Shown here piece after piece: positions 18,156 through 26,005 of a stretch of 64,000 nucleotides of DNA. This DNA is from CAVVFX01 sp963747535 (GTDB lineage: Bacteria; Acidobacteriota; Terriglobia; Bryobacterales; Bryobacteraceae). The DNA lies in contig CAVVFX010000003.1 in assembly GCA_963747535.1 (NCBI GenBank), positions 372,001 to 436,000 of the forward strand, given 5' to 3'. The notes beneath the pieces are model-generated. The model was not told the DNA's origin. It made no database searches and worked only from the letters and a program-made list of their open reading frames with translations. A program made the translations under genes and the position numbers. Each line of letters starts with the position of its first letter. Within the stretch, counting starts at the first letter, position 1.

Positions 18156-18346
18156 CTGGGTAGCCTAAATTAACAAATAACCTGAGGCAGGAACTTCACC
18201 GTGACGAAGCAACCGGTCCACAGGAACTTAAGCTCCCTCACTGATGGGGGAGCAGCGACATAGGAGCGGTCAAACGAGCTTTCGGCCACCTCGTAACGGT
18301 CTACTACTGTCTATCATTAGTTCTGGACCACCTCCTTCTTCAGTGA
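18122..18346 (-). ncRNA. candidate leader or small RNA upstream of rpmE
   Basis: The transcript is bounded by a promoter (18354-18382) and the terminator hairpin (18125-18155), giving about 225 nt. Near its 5' end is AAGGAGGTGGTCC. This pairs with the generic bacterial 16S 3' end over 13 positions with one wobble pair, far beyond a normal ribosome-binding site. Downstream are a GCTCCC/GGGAGC stem-loop and a CTTC/GAAG pairing. The element is not recognised as a named RNA family. It may be an rpmE leader, an independent sRNA or a very short gene. Confidence 0.5.
18270..18317 (-). CDS. possible 15-residue leader peptide inside the rpmE-upstream RNA
   Basis: An ATG at 18317 opens a frame encoding MIDSSRPLRGGRKLV, then TGA. 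It starts 13 nt after the strong AAGGAGG sequence, a little farther than ideal. The peptide is basic. No coding evidence exists beyond the strong Shine-Dalgarno sequence. Confidence 0.35.
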   Translation of the reverse strand: MIDSSRPLRGGRKLV

Positions 18347-18353
18347 TATTTAC

Positions 18354-18382
18354 AAGCTAAGGCCATCCGCGGTTTTTGTCAA
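18354..18382 (-). promoter_or_regulatory. sigma-70-type promoter for the RNA upstream of rpmE
   Basis: On the minus strand a perfect TTGACA (18377-18382) is followed after 17 bp by TAGCTT (18354-18359). The -10 box is poor, but the -35 box and the spacing are ideal. Confidence 0.5.
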
Positions 18383-18515
18383 GAGTGATGTTCAATATTT
18401 CATCTCCCTTTCACCAACAGGTCGTACCCCCCTCAAAGAAGATCGCTATTAATTGTGTAACCGGAGCACTGCCTGATCCGTATGACGCTGCTTCGAAAAC
18501 GTATATGATGCTTGG

Positions 18516-19688
18516 GTGACCGCCGTTGAGACTCCGTTCCGGGGAGCGCGCGTGCTGCCGGGGTTCCTGACCTCGGGATTCCTGTTCGCCATGCTCGGAG
18601 CTTTGCTCCCTCGTTGGGGGTATCACATTACCGCGGACTACCGGACCATCGGCGGATACTTCATCTGCCTCGCGCTGGGCGTCATCGTCCCCACCGAGTC
18701 GGCTGCCGGCTTTATCCGGCGTGCCAGCATTTCGAACCAGATGGCGGCCGGATGCGGTCTCGCGACCGCTTCCCTTATCCTCCTGGCGTTCATTCCCCTC
18801 GAAGCTTCCCCGGTCTGGCGCATGTTCGGGCTGCTCCTGGTCGGACTTTCCGCCGGCCTCATCAACTCCGCGCTGTTTGCCGCCCTCAGCGCCGCCTACA
18901 CCCGTGATGTTGCCCGGGCAGTCAGCATTGGAGGAATTCTGTTCGGCGCCGGCTGCCTGGTGTCGGCGCTCATGGTAGCCCTGACGTTTTATTCACTCAC
19001 GGTCACGGGCGCCTTGCTGCTCCTGGCCGTGGTTCCGGGCATCTTCGCGTTCGTCTACTACCGGATGAATATACCAGCCATCGATACCGCGGGCCAGCCA
19101 TCCCTGGAGGACGCCGTACGCGACTTCCGCAGCTTCGGCACGGTGGCCTTCGCCCTGCTGCTGTTTTTCCAGTTCGGAAATGAGTGGTCCATCGCCGGCT
19201 GGCTGCCCATATTTCTCATCGATCAACTCGGCATCAGCCCTAAGACGTCGATCCTGATCCTGGCGTTGTATTGGAGCGCGCTGCTGGTGGGAAGGGTAGC
19301 TCTCTTCGCGATTCTGCGGCGCGTGGGACACGGGCGCCTGTTATTCCTCAGCGCGTCGGGAGCGGCTTTCGGCTGTATTCTGCTATTCTTCACCAATAAC
19401 CTGTTCGGTGCGACCGTGAGTGTACTGATGATCGGTTTCGGATTCGCGGCCATCTATCCGCTCGTCGCGGAAAAAATCGGACGCCGGTTCACTTACTATC
19501 ATCCAGGACTATTCAACGGCATCTTCTCGCTGGCGCTGGCCGGCGGGATGCTCGCACCGGGTACGCTGGGCCTGTTTGCCGATGACTACGGCATCCGCAT
19601 CGTAGCGTGGCTCCCGCTCATCGGGACCCTTATGGTCGTCGGACTCGTGCTAATGATCTGGCTGGAAAGCAAGGTGACCGGACGCTAA
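18516..19688 (+). CDS. major facilitator superfamily transporter
   Basis: The 390-residue membrane protein has about twelve hydrophobic helices. The start is GTG at 18516 (VTAVETPFRG). Loop features include an acidic ADYRTIGGYF segment after helix 1 and a central cytoplasmic loop near 190-205. The second half begins with FALLLFFQFGNEWSIAGWLPIFL, a pattern seen in sugar-type MFS proteins (FucP/MdfA-like groups). The substrate cannot be assigned. The next gene, for a PBP4-type carboxypeptidase, follows after two repeat copies. A cell-wall-recycling link is possible but speculative. Confidence 0.85.
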   Translation: MTAVETPFRGARVLPGFLTSGFLFAMLGALLPRWGYHITADYRTIGGYFICLALGVIVPTESAAGFIRRASISNQMAAGCGLATASLILLAFIPLEASPVWRMFGLLLVGLSAGLINSALFAALSAAYTRDVARAVSIGGILFGAGCLVSALMVALTFYSLTVTGALLLLAVVPGIFAFVYYRMNIPAIDTAGQPSLEDAVRDFRSFGTVAFALLLFFQFGNEWSIAGWLPIFLIDQLGISPKTSILILALYWSALLVGRVALFAILRRVGHGRLLFLSASGAAFGCILLFFTNNLFGATVSVLMIGFGFAAIYPLVAEKIGRRFTYYHPGLFNGIFSLALAGGMLAPGTLGLFADDYGIRIVAWLPLIGTLMVVGLVLMIWLESKVTGR

Positions 19689-19725
19689 TGAGGACTGGGC
19701 CGATGACCGGTACCTGTATAGTCCC

Positions 19726-19772
19726 GTACGACAGACGATCGCTTTTTGTCGTCTGTCGGCCGGCGACAGCCA
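19726..19772 (+). repeat. dispersed two-hairpin repeat, diverged copy 2
   Basis: The arms are CGACAGACGA and TCGTCTGTCG. Compared with the common copy, three positions changed on both arms so that pairing stayed perfect. It lies 57 bp upstream of another copy. These paired changes are the best internal sign that the hairpin itself is maintained. Confidence 0.85.
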
Positions 19773-19802
19773 GCGACTTGGCGGTTTCCCAAGGCTGAGA
19801 CG

Positions 19803-21371
19803 ATGAAGAGCAGACCGACCATTTTCCCGTGGCGCAGACCATCGTCTTTTGTGGTCTGCGCGGCTGCGCAGCAACCGTTTTTCAAAGGTGCCAGGTTAGC
19901 CGCCTGGCTCACTCTCGCAGTATTCCTTTCGGCTGGAATCCTCGCCGCCCCCCCGAAACCCCATAAGAAAGCCAGGACGCCCGTCAATTCCGCATCCCTG
20001 GAACAGCGGATCAACGAGATCCTTTCGGCCCCCGCCGCCAAAAACGCCTTTTGGGGCATCGAGATCCGCGACCTCAAGGCGGACAAGATCCTCTTCTCGC
20101 AGAACGCGGACCATTTCTTCGTTCCTGCCTCCAATACCAAGCTGTTCACTACCGCTCTGGCGCTCTCGCGGCTGGGTCCCGAGTACCGGTTCCACACACG
20201 GGTGCTGCTCAGCGGACGCGACCTGGTGCTGGTCGGCGCGGGCGATCCCAACCTGTCCGGCAGGACGCTCCCCTATGAACCCAACCTCCCCGACCCCGCG
20301 CCCCTGGCCGCCATCAATCAGCTTGCCGACCAGATCGTGGCGGCTGGCATCCGGCGAATTCCGGGCAACATTGTCGGCGACGACGCAGCCTTTGTCTACG
20401 AACCGTATCCGCCGGGCTGGGGACTCGCCGACACCTACGACGACGACGGTGCACCCGTCAGCGCAATCTGCGTCGACGATAACGTGGCCAGGCTGCAGAT
20501 CGTGCCGGCGCTCGCGGATGGCGCCCTCGCGGAGACGTCCTGGCAATTGCCATTCGAGTTGTACCGGGTCGATAATGCCTTGCTGACCGATAGCCGGCCC
20601 CACCGGGCCATACATTATCAGCGGCTGCCCGGAAGCCGTGAGTTCCGCATCTGGGGAACGATTCCGCCGGGCACCGAAATCGAACCCATTTCGGTCCCCG
20701 TCGAGGACCCTGCACAATTTGCAGCCGAGGCCTTGAAAGACGCGCTGGCTGCCCGTGGCGTCCTCTGCGACGGCATGGCGATCGCGCGTCACCAACTTCC
20801 CGGCGCGCCCCCGCTCGAGCCCCTGCCGGGGAATCTGATCACTGAGCGCGTGTCGCTGCCGCTGGTCGAGGCCGCGCGGGTGGTCGACAAAGTGAGCCAG
20901 AACCTCCACTCGGAAATTCTGCTGCAGGATGTACCTCTCAGGCTGACCGGGAAGGGCAGCCGGGAGGCTGGCCTCGAGGCTTTGGCGCAATTTCTGCTAG
21001 AGGCCGGAATCAGTGCGGACGACTACCGCTTCAGCGATGGCTCGGGGCTTTCGCGCTACAACCTCGTGACGCCGCACGCCATCGGCACGCTCCTGCAGTT
21101 CATGGCCGCCGGTCCGCTGCGGGACCAGTGGTTGGGGCTGCTGCCGGTTGGCGGGGTCGACGGCTCTCTTCGCCGGCGCTTCCGTGCGCTACGCCTGCAC
21201 GACGAGATTCATGCTAAAACCGGCAGTCTGACCCACGTCAGCGCGCTCTCGGGATACGTTGTGCGCGACGATGGGTCGATGCTCGGATTCTCTATTCTGG
21301 TGAATAACTTCGGAGCGCCGTCGGCCGCAATCCACGATGTGATCGATAGGATTTGCGCGGCGCTCCTCTGA
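19803..21371 (+). CDS. dacB: D-alanyl-D-alanine carboxypeptidase/endopeptidase, PBP4 type (peptidase S13)
   Basis: From the ATG at 19803 the protein has 522 residues. The serine-protease-like penicillin-binding motifs are all present: S110-x-x-K113 (PASNTKLF), SQN (VDKVSQNLHSE) and HAKTGS near the C-terminus. It trims or cuts peptidoglycan peptides in the periplasm. The hydrophobic export segment is at about 31-49 (ARLAAWLTLAVFLSAGILA). Residues about 9-25 before it are encoded by a copy of the dispersed repeat. A GTG inside the repeat at 19851 is an alternative start that would give a shorter, more typical signal. A convergent gene follows after the tandem repeat region. Confidence 0.9.
   Translation: MKSRPTIFPWRRPSSFVVCAAAQQPFFKGARLAAWLTLAVFLSAGILAAPPKPHKKARTPVNSASLEQRINEILSAPAAKNAFWGIEIRDLKADKILFSQNADHFFVPASNTKLFTTALALSRLGPEYRFHTRVLLSGRDLVLVGAGDPNLSGRTLPYEPNLPDPAPLAAINQLADQIVAAGIRRIPGNIVGDDAAFVYEPYPPGWGLADTYDDDGAPVSAICVDDNVARLQIVPALADGALAETSWQLPFELYRVDNALLTDSRPHRAIHYQRLPGSREFRIWGTIPPGTEIEPISVPVEDPAQFAAEALKDALAARGVLCDGMAIARHQLPGAPPLEPLPGNLITERVSLPLVEAARVVDKVSQNLHSEILLQDVPLRLTGKGSREAGLEALAQFLLEAGISADDYRFSDGSGLSRYNLVTPHAIGTLLQFMAAGPLRDQWLGLLPVGGVDGSLRRRFRALRLHDEIHAKTGSLTHVSALSGYVVRDDGSMLGFSILVNNFGAPSAAIHDVIDRICAALL
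19829..19877 (+). repeat. dispersed two-hairpin repeat, copy 3, overlapping the dacB start
   Basis: The arms are GCGCAGACCA and TGGTCTGCGC, with one compensated change, followed by GGCTGC/GCAACC. The copy lies inside the first 25 codons of dacB, if that gene starts at 19803. Confidence 0.9.
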
Positions 21372-21372
21372 C

Positions 21373-21640
21373 GCTCTCCAGAAACTGCGGCCAAACTCGC
21401 TCGCGGTGACAAAGGCCCAAGTTTCAGACACATTCGACCGCGGCCTGCCCCGCGGCTAGCGGCTCTCCAGAAACTGCGGCCAAACTCGCTCGCGGTGACA
21501 AAGGCCCAAGTTTCAGACACATTCGACCGCGGCCTGCCCCGCGGCTAGCGGCTCTCCAGAAACTGCGGCCAAACTCGCTCGCGGCGACAACGGCGCAAGT
21601 TTCAGACTTTGGACCGCGGCCTGCCCTGCGGTTAGCGGTC
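21373..21640. repeat. three tandem copies of an 89-bp repeat
   Basis: GCTCTCCAGAAACTGCGGCC recurs at 21373, 21462 and 21551, a period of exactly 89 bp. The first two units are nearly identical and the third has diverged. Each unit contains CGCGG-rich pairing segments. The block fills the gap between dacB and a convergent gene. A related single unit lies at 63288-63380, also between convergent genes. Unit length and lack of unique spacers rule out a CRISPR array. Confidence 0.9.
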
Positions 21641-21644
21641 CGGC

Positions 21645-21992
21645 CTAGAACGCTCCGGCTCCGGTGCCACCGTCGTGGAGCACCAGCTTTGTTTTGCTGC
21701 CGCCGATAACGATCTCCTGCATCTTGTACTGATTGCCATCGATCTCATACTTGATCACTGTGGAGCCGTACTTCTTGTCGGCTTCCACGGTTTTCACCTG
21801 GGTCTCGACCGACTGCTTCCCGTGGCTGATGACCGCGGTATTATTGTTGACCTCCAATTTATAATCGCCGGGCTTCAGTTCCTGGCCGGCAACAACCGTG
21901 GGCTTCAGCAAGGTCACATGGTAAGTGGCCGCCTGTCCCACCGCGCCCATGGTAAGGGCCGCAAGAGTTAGGATGGTAATTTTCATCGTCAT
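21645..21992 (-). CDS. small secreted protein of unknown function
   Basis: The protein has 115 residues (113 if the second ATG at 21986 is used). A clear signal peptide (MTMKITILTLAALTMGAVGQA) precedes a mature part predicted to be all-beta. It contains LKPTVVAGQELKPGDYKLEV and ends DGGTGAGAF. Small secreted proteins of this look are common in Acidobacteria. Nothing in the sequence suggests catalysis. It lies downstream of a 50-residue gene on the same strand. Confidence 0.75.
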   Translation of the reverse strand: MTMKITILTLAALTMGAVGQAATYHVTLLKPTVVAGQELKPGDYKLEVNNNTAVISHGKQSVETQVKTVEADKKYGSTVIKYEIDGNQYKMQEIVIGGSKTKLVLHDGGTGAGAF

Positions 21993-22059
21993 TTGAGTGG
22001 TTCCCTCATTCGACTGATTCCACTATATAACCATTCACTAACAAAGTCAGCAGAAAGTC

Positions 22060-22075
22060 ACCACCTTTAGGTGGT
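22060..22075. terminator. short perfect palindrome between two minus-strand genes
   Basis: ACCACCT and AGGTGGT form a 7-bp stem with a 2-nt loop. On the plus side it is followed by TCTTC. It could end the 50-residue gene upstream on the minus strand, although the U-run is weak. Confidence 0.4.
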
Positions 22076-22098
22076 TCTTCGGGAAAGATTTCGAAACA

Positions 22099-22251
22099 TC
22101 ACTGGTCGTGCTCGTTCGATACGCTGGACACCTCCGCCCGCCGCACGGCATAAATCTTCTGCAGCTGCCGGCAGAGTTCCGCTCCCAAGTCCTCCGGCTT
22201 CTCGTCCGGACCGTGTTCGACCACTACTTTGATGTATACGTTGCTTCGCAT
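22099..22251 (-). CDS. 50-residue conserved-looking small protein
   Basis: The ATG at 22251 follows an AGAAGCAGG ribosome-binding site and runs 50 codons to a TGA at 22099. The peptide starts MRSNVYIKVVVEHGPDEKPE and continues with an amphipathic helix (LGAELCRQLQKIYAVRRAEV). It is acidic, shows good codon use, and is divergent to the Cys-rich gene 20 bp away. No family is recognised. The compact beta-alpha pattern suggests a small folded protein. Confidence 0.55.
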   Translation of the reverse strand: MRSNVYIKVVVEHGPDEKPEDLGAELCRQLQKIYAVRRAEVSSVSNEHDQ

Positions 22252-22271
22252 CCTGCTTCTATACTAAGAGC

Positions 22272-22901
22272 ATGGCCTGCGCTATCTGCAAGACCCGCCG
22301 TGAAAAACGCCGCTGTCCGGGAGTGCATGCCGAAATCTGCCCCATCTGTTGCGGTACTCAGCGCGAGGAGACCATCGACTGTCCGCTGGATTGCGAGTAC
22401 CTTCGACTCGCCCACGAGCGTAAAAACCCGGAAGTGGACGCGGCCAACATGCCCAACCGCGATTTCCCGATCCCGGAGAGCTTTCTCAAAAAGAACGCGC
22501 ATCTCCTCACCGTGATGCAGGGTGCCATCCTGCAGGCCTCGCTCGCCAGAAACGCCATCGATTTCGATATCCGCGAGGCGCTCGAGGGTCTCGTCCGGAC
22601 GTATAAGACCCTTGGGTCAGGCCTCTACTATGAGTCCCGTCCGTCGAACCCCATAGCAGCGGCAATCTTCGACGGTGTGCAGCAGCGCGTTTCGGAGATT
22701 AGGGAACTGGAAACCGAACGCGGGCTGCATAAGCTTCACGACAGCGATTTGCTGACCATTTTCGTGTTCCTGCTACAGCTGGAATACGTGCTCAACAACC
22801 AGCGAAGGAAAGGTCGTGTTTTTCTGGACCACCTTTCCGTCACTATGGCGCAACTCGAGGAGCCCGAGCGGCCCGTTGCCTCGTCGCTCATCATCTCCTG
22901 A
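22272..22901 (+). CDS. Cys-rich zinc-ribbon-like protein of unknown function
   Basis: The protein has 209 residues. The first 45 hold nine cysteines (CAIC, RRCPG, ICPICCG, DCPLDCEYL) and one histidine, a likely double zinc site. The rest is helical (ALEGLVRTYKTLGSGLYYESRP). The first four residues after the start, ACAI, begin the metal-binding part directly, so the start is secure. It is followed within 5 bp by cbiX and then a flavin reductase, apparently an operon. A role in metal or tetrapyrrole handling is suggested by context only. Confidence 0.65.
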   Translation: MACAICKTRREKRRCPGVHAEICPICCGTQREETIDCPLDCEYLRLAHERKNPEVDAANMPNRDFPIPESFLKKNAHLLTVMQGAILQASLARNAIDFDIREALEGLVRTYKTLGSGLYYESRPSNPIAAAIFDGVQQRVSEIRELETERGLHKLHDSDLLTIFVFLLQLEYVLNNQRRKGRVFLDHLSVTMAQLEEPERPVASSLIIS

Positions 22902-22906
22902 CGGTC

Positions 22907-23275
22907 ATGCCCTCCGGCATCATCTTCTTTGCTCACGGCTCCAGCGTGGAGTCCGCCAATGGAGCGGTCCGCGCGGTCGCCGCCGAGGCCGCGCGGCAGG
23001 CCGCTGTCGGCCGCTACGAAGTCGCCTTCCTTGAACTCTCGCATCCGACCCTCGAGGAGGCTGCGGCAACGCTTATCGGCGCCGGCATCGACCGGATCAT
23101 CGTGGTTCCCTATTTCCTCACCCTCGGCATTCACCTGCAACGGGATCTTCCCGCCCTCGTCAGCCGCATCGCCGCGGCTTCTCCGAACATCCAAGTGGAT
23201 GTGACGCCGCCTCTCGATGGACATCCCGGTCTGGCCTCCATCCTCGCCGAAAGAGCACGCAGTATTTCGAAATGA
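22907..23275 (+). CDS. cbiX: sirohydrochlorin chelatase, short CbiX/SirB type
   Basis: The 122-residue single-domain class II chelatase is the length of the small archaeal CbiX-S form. The FFAHGSS motif near the N-terminus gives the metal-binding histidine. VVPYFLTLGIHLQRD gives the second. It inserts Co2+ or Fe2+ into sirohydrochlorin. It ends with ATGA, overlapping the start of the flavin reductase by 4 bp. No siroheme or cobalamin genes are in the window. Confidence 0.85.
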   Translation: MPSGIIFFAHGSSVESANGAVRAVAAEAARQAAVGRYEVAFLELSHPTLEEAAATLIGAGIDRIIVVPYFLTLGIHLQRDLPALVSRIAAASPNIQVDVTPPLDGHPGLASILAERARSISK

Positions 23276-23970
23276 CAACTTTGAAGGCCCGCCTCCTCGG
23301 CACGCGTGACCTCTCCCCCTCGGTCCGCCATTTCGAATTCGATCTGCCGGAAGTCGAGCGCTTCGGCTTTGTTCCGGGCCAGTTCATGTCTCTGACCGCG
23401 AGCGTCGGGGACGACGAGATCACGCGCGCGTACTCCATCGCCTCGCCGCCCTCGGGGAATCGGTTCGCGCTGTGTCTGAATGAGGTCGAAGGCGGCCGCT
23501 TCTCGCCACACTTGTTTTCGCTCGCGCCAGGCGGCGAAGTCGACTGCCAGGGCCCCTTCGGAGCCTTTATCTTTCGTCGCCCGCTGAGCGACTCGATCCT
23601 GGTGGCAACCGGTACCGGCATCGCCCCGTTCCGTTCCATGCTGCTCGATCGTCTGCCGCACGAGCCGGGCCATCACTTCACGTTGATCTTCGGCGTTCGT
23701 CACGAGCACGGTTTGCTCTACCGCGACGATTGGGAAGCGTTGTCCCGTCAATACCCCAACTTCGACTTCCGTCCCACGCTTACCCGTCCGGGCCCGGAGT
23801 GGGCCGGCCGGACGGGCCGCGTCCAGGCTCACGTTCTGGCAGCACTCGGCGACCGCCGCGATGTGGACGTCTACATCTGCGGGCTCAAAGAAATGGTGAA
23901 CGAGGTCCGTGGTCTACTGAAGGAAAACGGCGTCGACCGCAAACGCATCATCTACGAAAAATACGATTGA
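23272..23970 (+). CDS. ferredoxin-NADP+ reductase-like FAD-binding oxidoreductase
   Basis: The 232-residue protein has an FAD domain with RAYSIASPP (near 45-55) and an NAD(P) domain with ATGTGIAPFRSML. It ends with VYICGLKEMVNEVRGLL and GVDRKRIIYEKYD. These are the signatures of the FNR fold. There is no iron-sulphur domain, so it must use a separate ferredoxin or flavodoxin. It is translationally coupled to cbiX. A ferredoxin gene lies 40 kb away in the window, but no direct link is shown. Confidence 0.85.
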   Translation: MTTLKARLLGTRDLSPSVRHFEFDLPEVERFGFVPGQFMSLTASVGDDEITRAYSIASPPSGNRFALCLNEVEGGRFSPHLFSLAPGGEVDCQGPFGAFIFRRPLSDSILVATGTGIAPFRSMLLDRLPHEPGHHFTLIFGVRHEHGLLYRDDWEALSRQYPNFDFRPTLTRPGPEWAGRTGRVQAHVLAALGDRRDVDVYICGLKEMVNEVRGLLKENGVDRKRIIYEKYD

Positions 23971-23983
23971 AGCCGCATTTCTG

Positions 23984-24098
23984 TACTACTACTAATAGTC
24001 AGAATCGTCGCGGCCTGCGACGAATTTTGTGGAGTAGGCCTTTGGCCTGGTGTAGGGTAGACCATCGTTTTTTGTGGTCTGCCGGCTGCGGAGCAGCC
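23984..24098 (+). repeat. composite dispersed repeat, copy 4
   Basis: An upstream module with a TCGTCGC/GCGACGA stem precedes GTGGAGTAGGCC. The core hairpin follows (GGGTAGACCA with TGGTCTGCC, including a G-U pair), then GGCTGC/GCAGCC at 24052-24098. The element lies between convergent genes. Confidence 0.85.
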
Positions 24099-24123
24099 TC
24101 CGGACGGCGCACCGCCAGCAGTA

Positions 24124-25713
24124 CTAAAAGAAGAAAATGATGTCGCTGGCGAGCATGAACTGGCTTTGTTTGGTGCCATTGTCGTAGGCGCGAGCGTCGT
24201 AGGAATGTTCCCACCTTAGTTCGGGACGAATCAGAACCGTGGTTCCGATCCCGTGGCCCCATCCCAGCAGGTGCTCGCTGTAGCGGGTCTTGAATCCCGT
24301 CCGCTGGCCCATGATATCGTCGAAGAACTCGTTACGGATAGAGAGATAATTATGCGGTCCGAGCTGCTTCTCCACATAGTTCACGATGGCCCACTCGGGA
24401 GCATAGCAATTGACGTCGTAATCGTTGTTGCAATAGGCGCCGCCGGCGTTGGTCTCGACTAGCGTCGCCCCGATTGCATTATTCAGGTTGGGCGTGTGCT
24501 TCTCGTACTGATACCAGGACTCCGTATCGGTATGCCACGTCGAATTCTTGCCAAATTTGTGATACCAGGTGAAGTAGTAGGCCGTGAGGTTGTTGTACGC
24601 GTAGTTCCCGTCGTTCAGCGTGTTGTCACAGGCGTTGATGGTATCCATGCCATCGCGCCACGTGTAAATCAGGCACGCATTAAAAGTAAGCTTGCGATCC
24701 TTAACCACCCACGGAGCAACGTCGCAGCCGGCCGATACCCCGGTCTGCAGGATCCAGTTCTTGCTTAGCTGTGTCGATACATTGATGCCGGTCTGCGTAT
24801 AGCAATCGAACGTGTAGGTGAGCGAATGGCTATAAGTATAGTTGTTCGGCGCCAGTTGGGCCTCGATGTCGGGCAGTGAGATATAGCGTCCGATACGGAT
24901 ATTCATTCCGTTGGCAACTTGCGGAACGTAAAGATCGAAGTACGCCATGGGAACGTCGAAGCCATTCTCCTGGTTCTTGCCGAGAAGTTGATTGCTGAAG
25001 TATCCTTTGCCAGTGGTAAAACGATAGTCAAGGCCGTACATCGGCGAGATCCGGAAGCCCCAGTCGATGTGGTCGGTTTGTACAGTGTCCGGCTGGCGCT
25101 CGATATACATCACCTCCTGATCCATCTGGAACGAATTGCCGCGTTCGGCATAGGCTGCCGGGTAATTGGAGTATCCGCCGCCGCGTGAAGTGCTGATATT
25201 GGCTCCTCCATTGAGCCATCCATAAACCTGAATGCCCCAGCGCTTCCACGTTTCGCCGCCGGGTCCGCCCCAAATGGCTGTCATCAACGGACCCGCCTGG
25301 GTGAAGGGCTGGCCAATCACCACGCTGCCGCCGTAGGGCCACACCGTAAACGGCCACGGTGGATTCGACATGGGCGCGGGATAGCCGCGGTATTTCGGGT
25401 CGGGGCCGGTGGAAGGTCCACCTTTCCAGTCGTCTTCGTAGGCCTTCGCCAGGCGGCTGAAAAATCCGCGAGGTTTGGCCGGGACTACGTTGGCAGGAGT
25501 GATCGGAGGGGCAATCGCCGGGCTGGCAGCTGCAGCCGCTGTAGACGCCGCGTCCTGGAGACCCACCACCTGGGCCTGCAATGTCGGGTCAACACCGGAC
25601 TGTTCCTCGCTGGCGGCGATCTGCGCTGCCAACACGATGGGGAAGCCTGCAAGCAGACAAAAGGCGAGTAAGGCCCGGCTGGAGCTGGAGAATCCTGGCT
25701 GAAGTGGTTTCAT
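24124..25713 (-). CDS. OmpL-like outer-membrane porin (putative beta-barrel porin-2 family)
   Basis: The 529-residue protein has a signal peptide (to about LAAQ) and an Ala/Pro-rich linker (about 55-85). The barrel part carries landmarks of the family: WGIQVYGWLNGGANISTS, MYIERQPD and FTTGKGYFSNQLLG. YFDLYVPQVANGMNIRIGRY and RPELRWEHSYDA are also present, and the protein ends in a phenylalanine-rich strand (ASDIIFFF). It should be a general or specific diffusion channel in the outer membrane. A second, larger member lies at 27806-29952. Both share sequence blocks upstream of their starts, so they may be co-regulated. Confidence 0.75.
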   Translation of the reverse strand: MKPLQPGFSSSSRALLAFCLLAGFPIVLAAQIAASEEQSGVDPTLQAQVVGLQDAASTAAAAASPAIAPPITPANVVPAKPRGFFSRLAKAYEDDWKGGPSTGPDPKYRGYPAPMSNPPWPFTVWPYGGSVVIGQPFTQAGPLMTAIWGGPGGETWKRWGIQVYGWLNGGANISTSRGGGYSNYPAAYAERGNSFQMDQEVMYIERQPDTVQTDHIDWGFRISPMYGLDYRFTTGKGYFSNQLLGKNQENGFDVPMAYFDLYVPQVANGMNIRIGRYISLPDIEAQLAPNNYTYSHSLTYTFDCYTQTGINVSTQLSKNWILQTGVSAGCDVAPWVVKDRKLTFNACLIYTWRDGMDTINACDNTLNDGNYAYNNLTAYYFTWYHKFGKNSTWHTDTESWYQYEKHTPNLNNAIGATLVETNAGGAYCNNDYDVNCYAPEWAIVNYVEKQLGPHNYLSIRNEFFDDIMGQRTGFKTRYSEHLLGWGHGIGTTVLIRPELRWEHSYDARAYDNGTKQSQFMLASDIIFFF

Positions 25714-25745
25714 TGGGTCGGAAGGACTTATCTACAGGTACTTTC

Positions 25746-25862
25746 CGAGTCTAGGAGGGCCGTGCTGAGGATGTCATAATGACCGCATGTTAGTGACACT
25801 CATGTATCCATCAATATTTCGATGGATTCAATAGAAGAATTTCATCGGTACATCATGAGTTT
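25746..25862 (-). promoter_or_regulatory. conserved upstream region of porin gene 1
   Basis: Two blocks match the region upstream of the other porin. One is around TGCTGAGGATGTCATAATG (25763-25781). The other is around TTTCATC...ACATCATGAGTT (25841-25860). The blocks are read on the plus strand, while the gene is on the minus strand. They may hold the promoter and an operator or leader structure. Confidence 0.5.
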
Positions 25863-25902
25863 GGAATATGAATTGAATGAGCGGACGGCTTATATCCGGA
25901 AC

Positions 25903-25950
25903 CGTAGGGCGGATCATCGCTTTTCGTGGTCTGCCGGCTGCGCAGCAGCC
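25903..25950 (+). repeat. dispersed two-hairpin repeat, copy 5
   Basis: The copy has GGGCGGATCA and TGGTCTGCC arms with two wobble or mismatched pairs, then GGCTGC/GCAGCC. It lies between the porin upstream region and the stop of the next minus-strand gene. Confidence 0.8.
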
Positions 25951-26005
25951 TCTTTTGGCCTTTGCAAGTAAGTTCGGTAAGGCGTTACTGATGCTGGAAT
26001 CTTTG

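Noticed and set aside
21373..21640. Possible CRISPR array
   Set aside because: The 89-bp unit repeats without unique spacers, and no cas gene is nearby.
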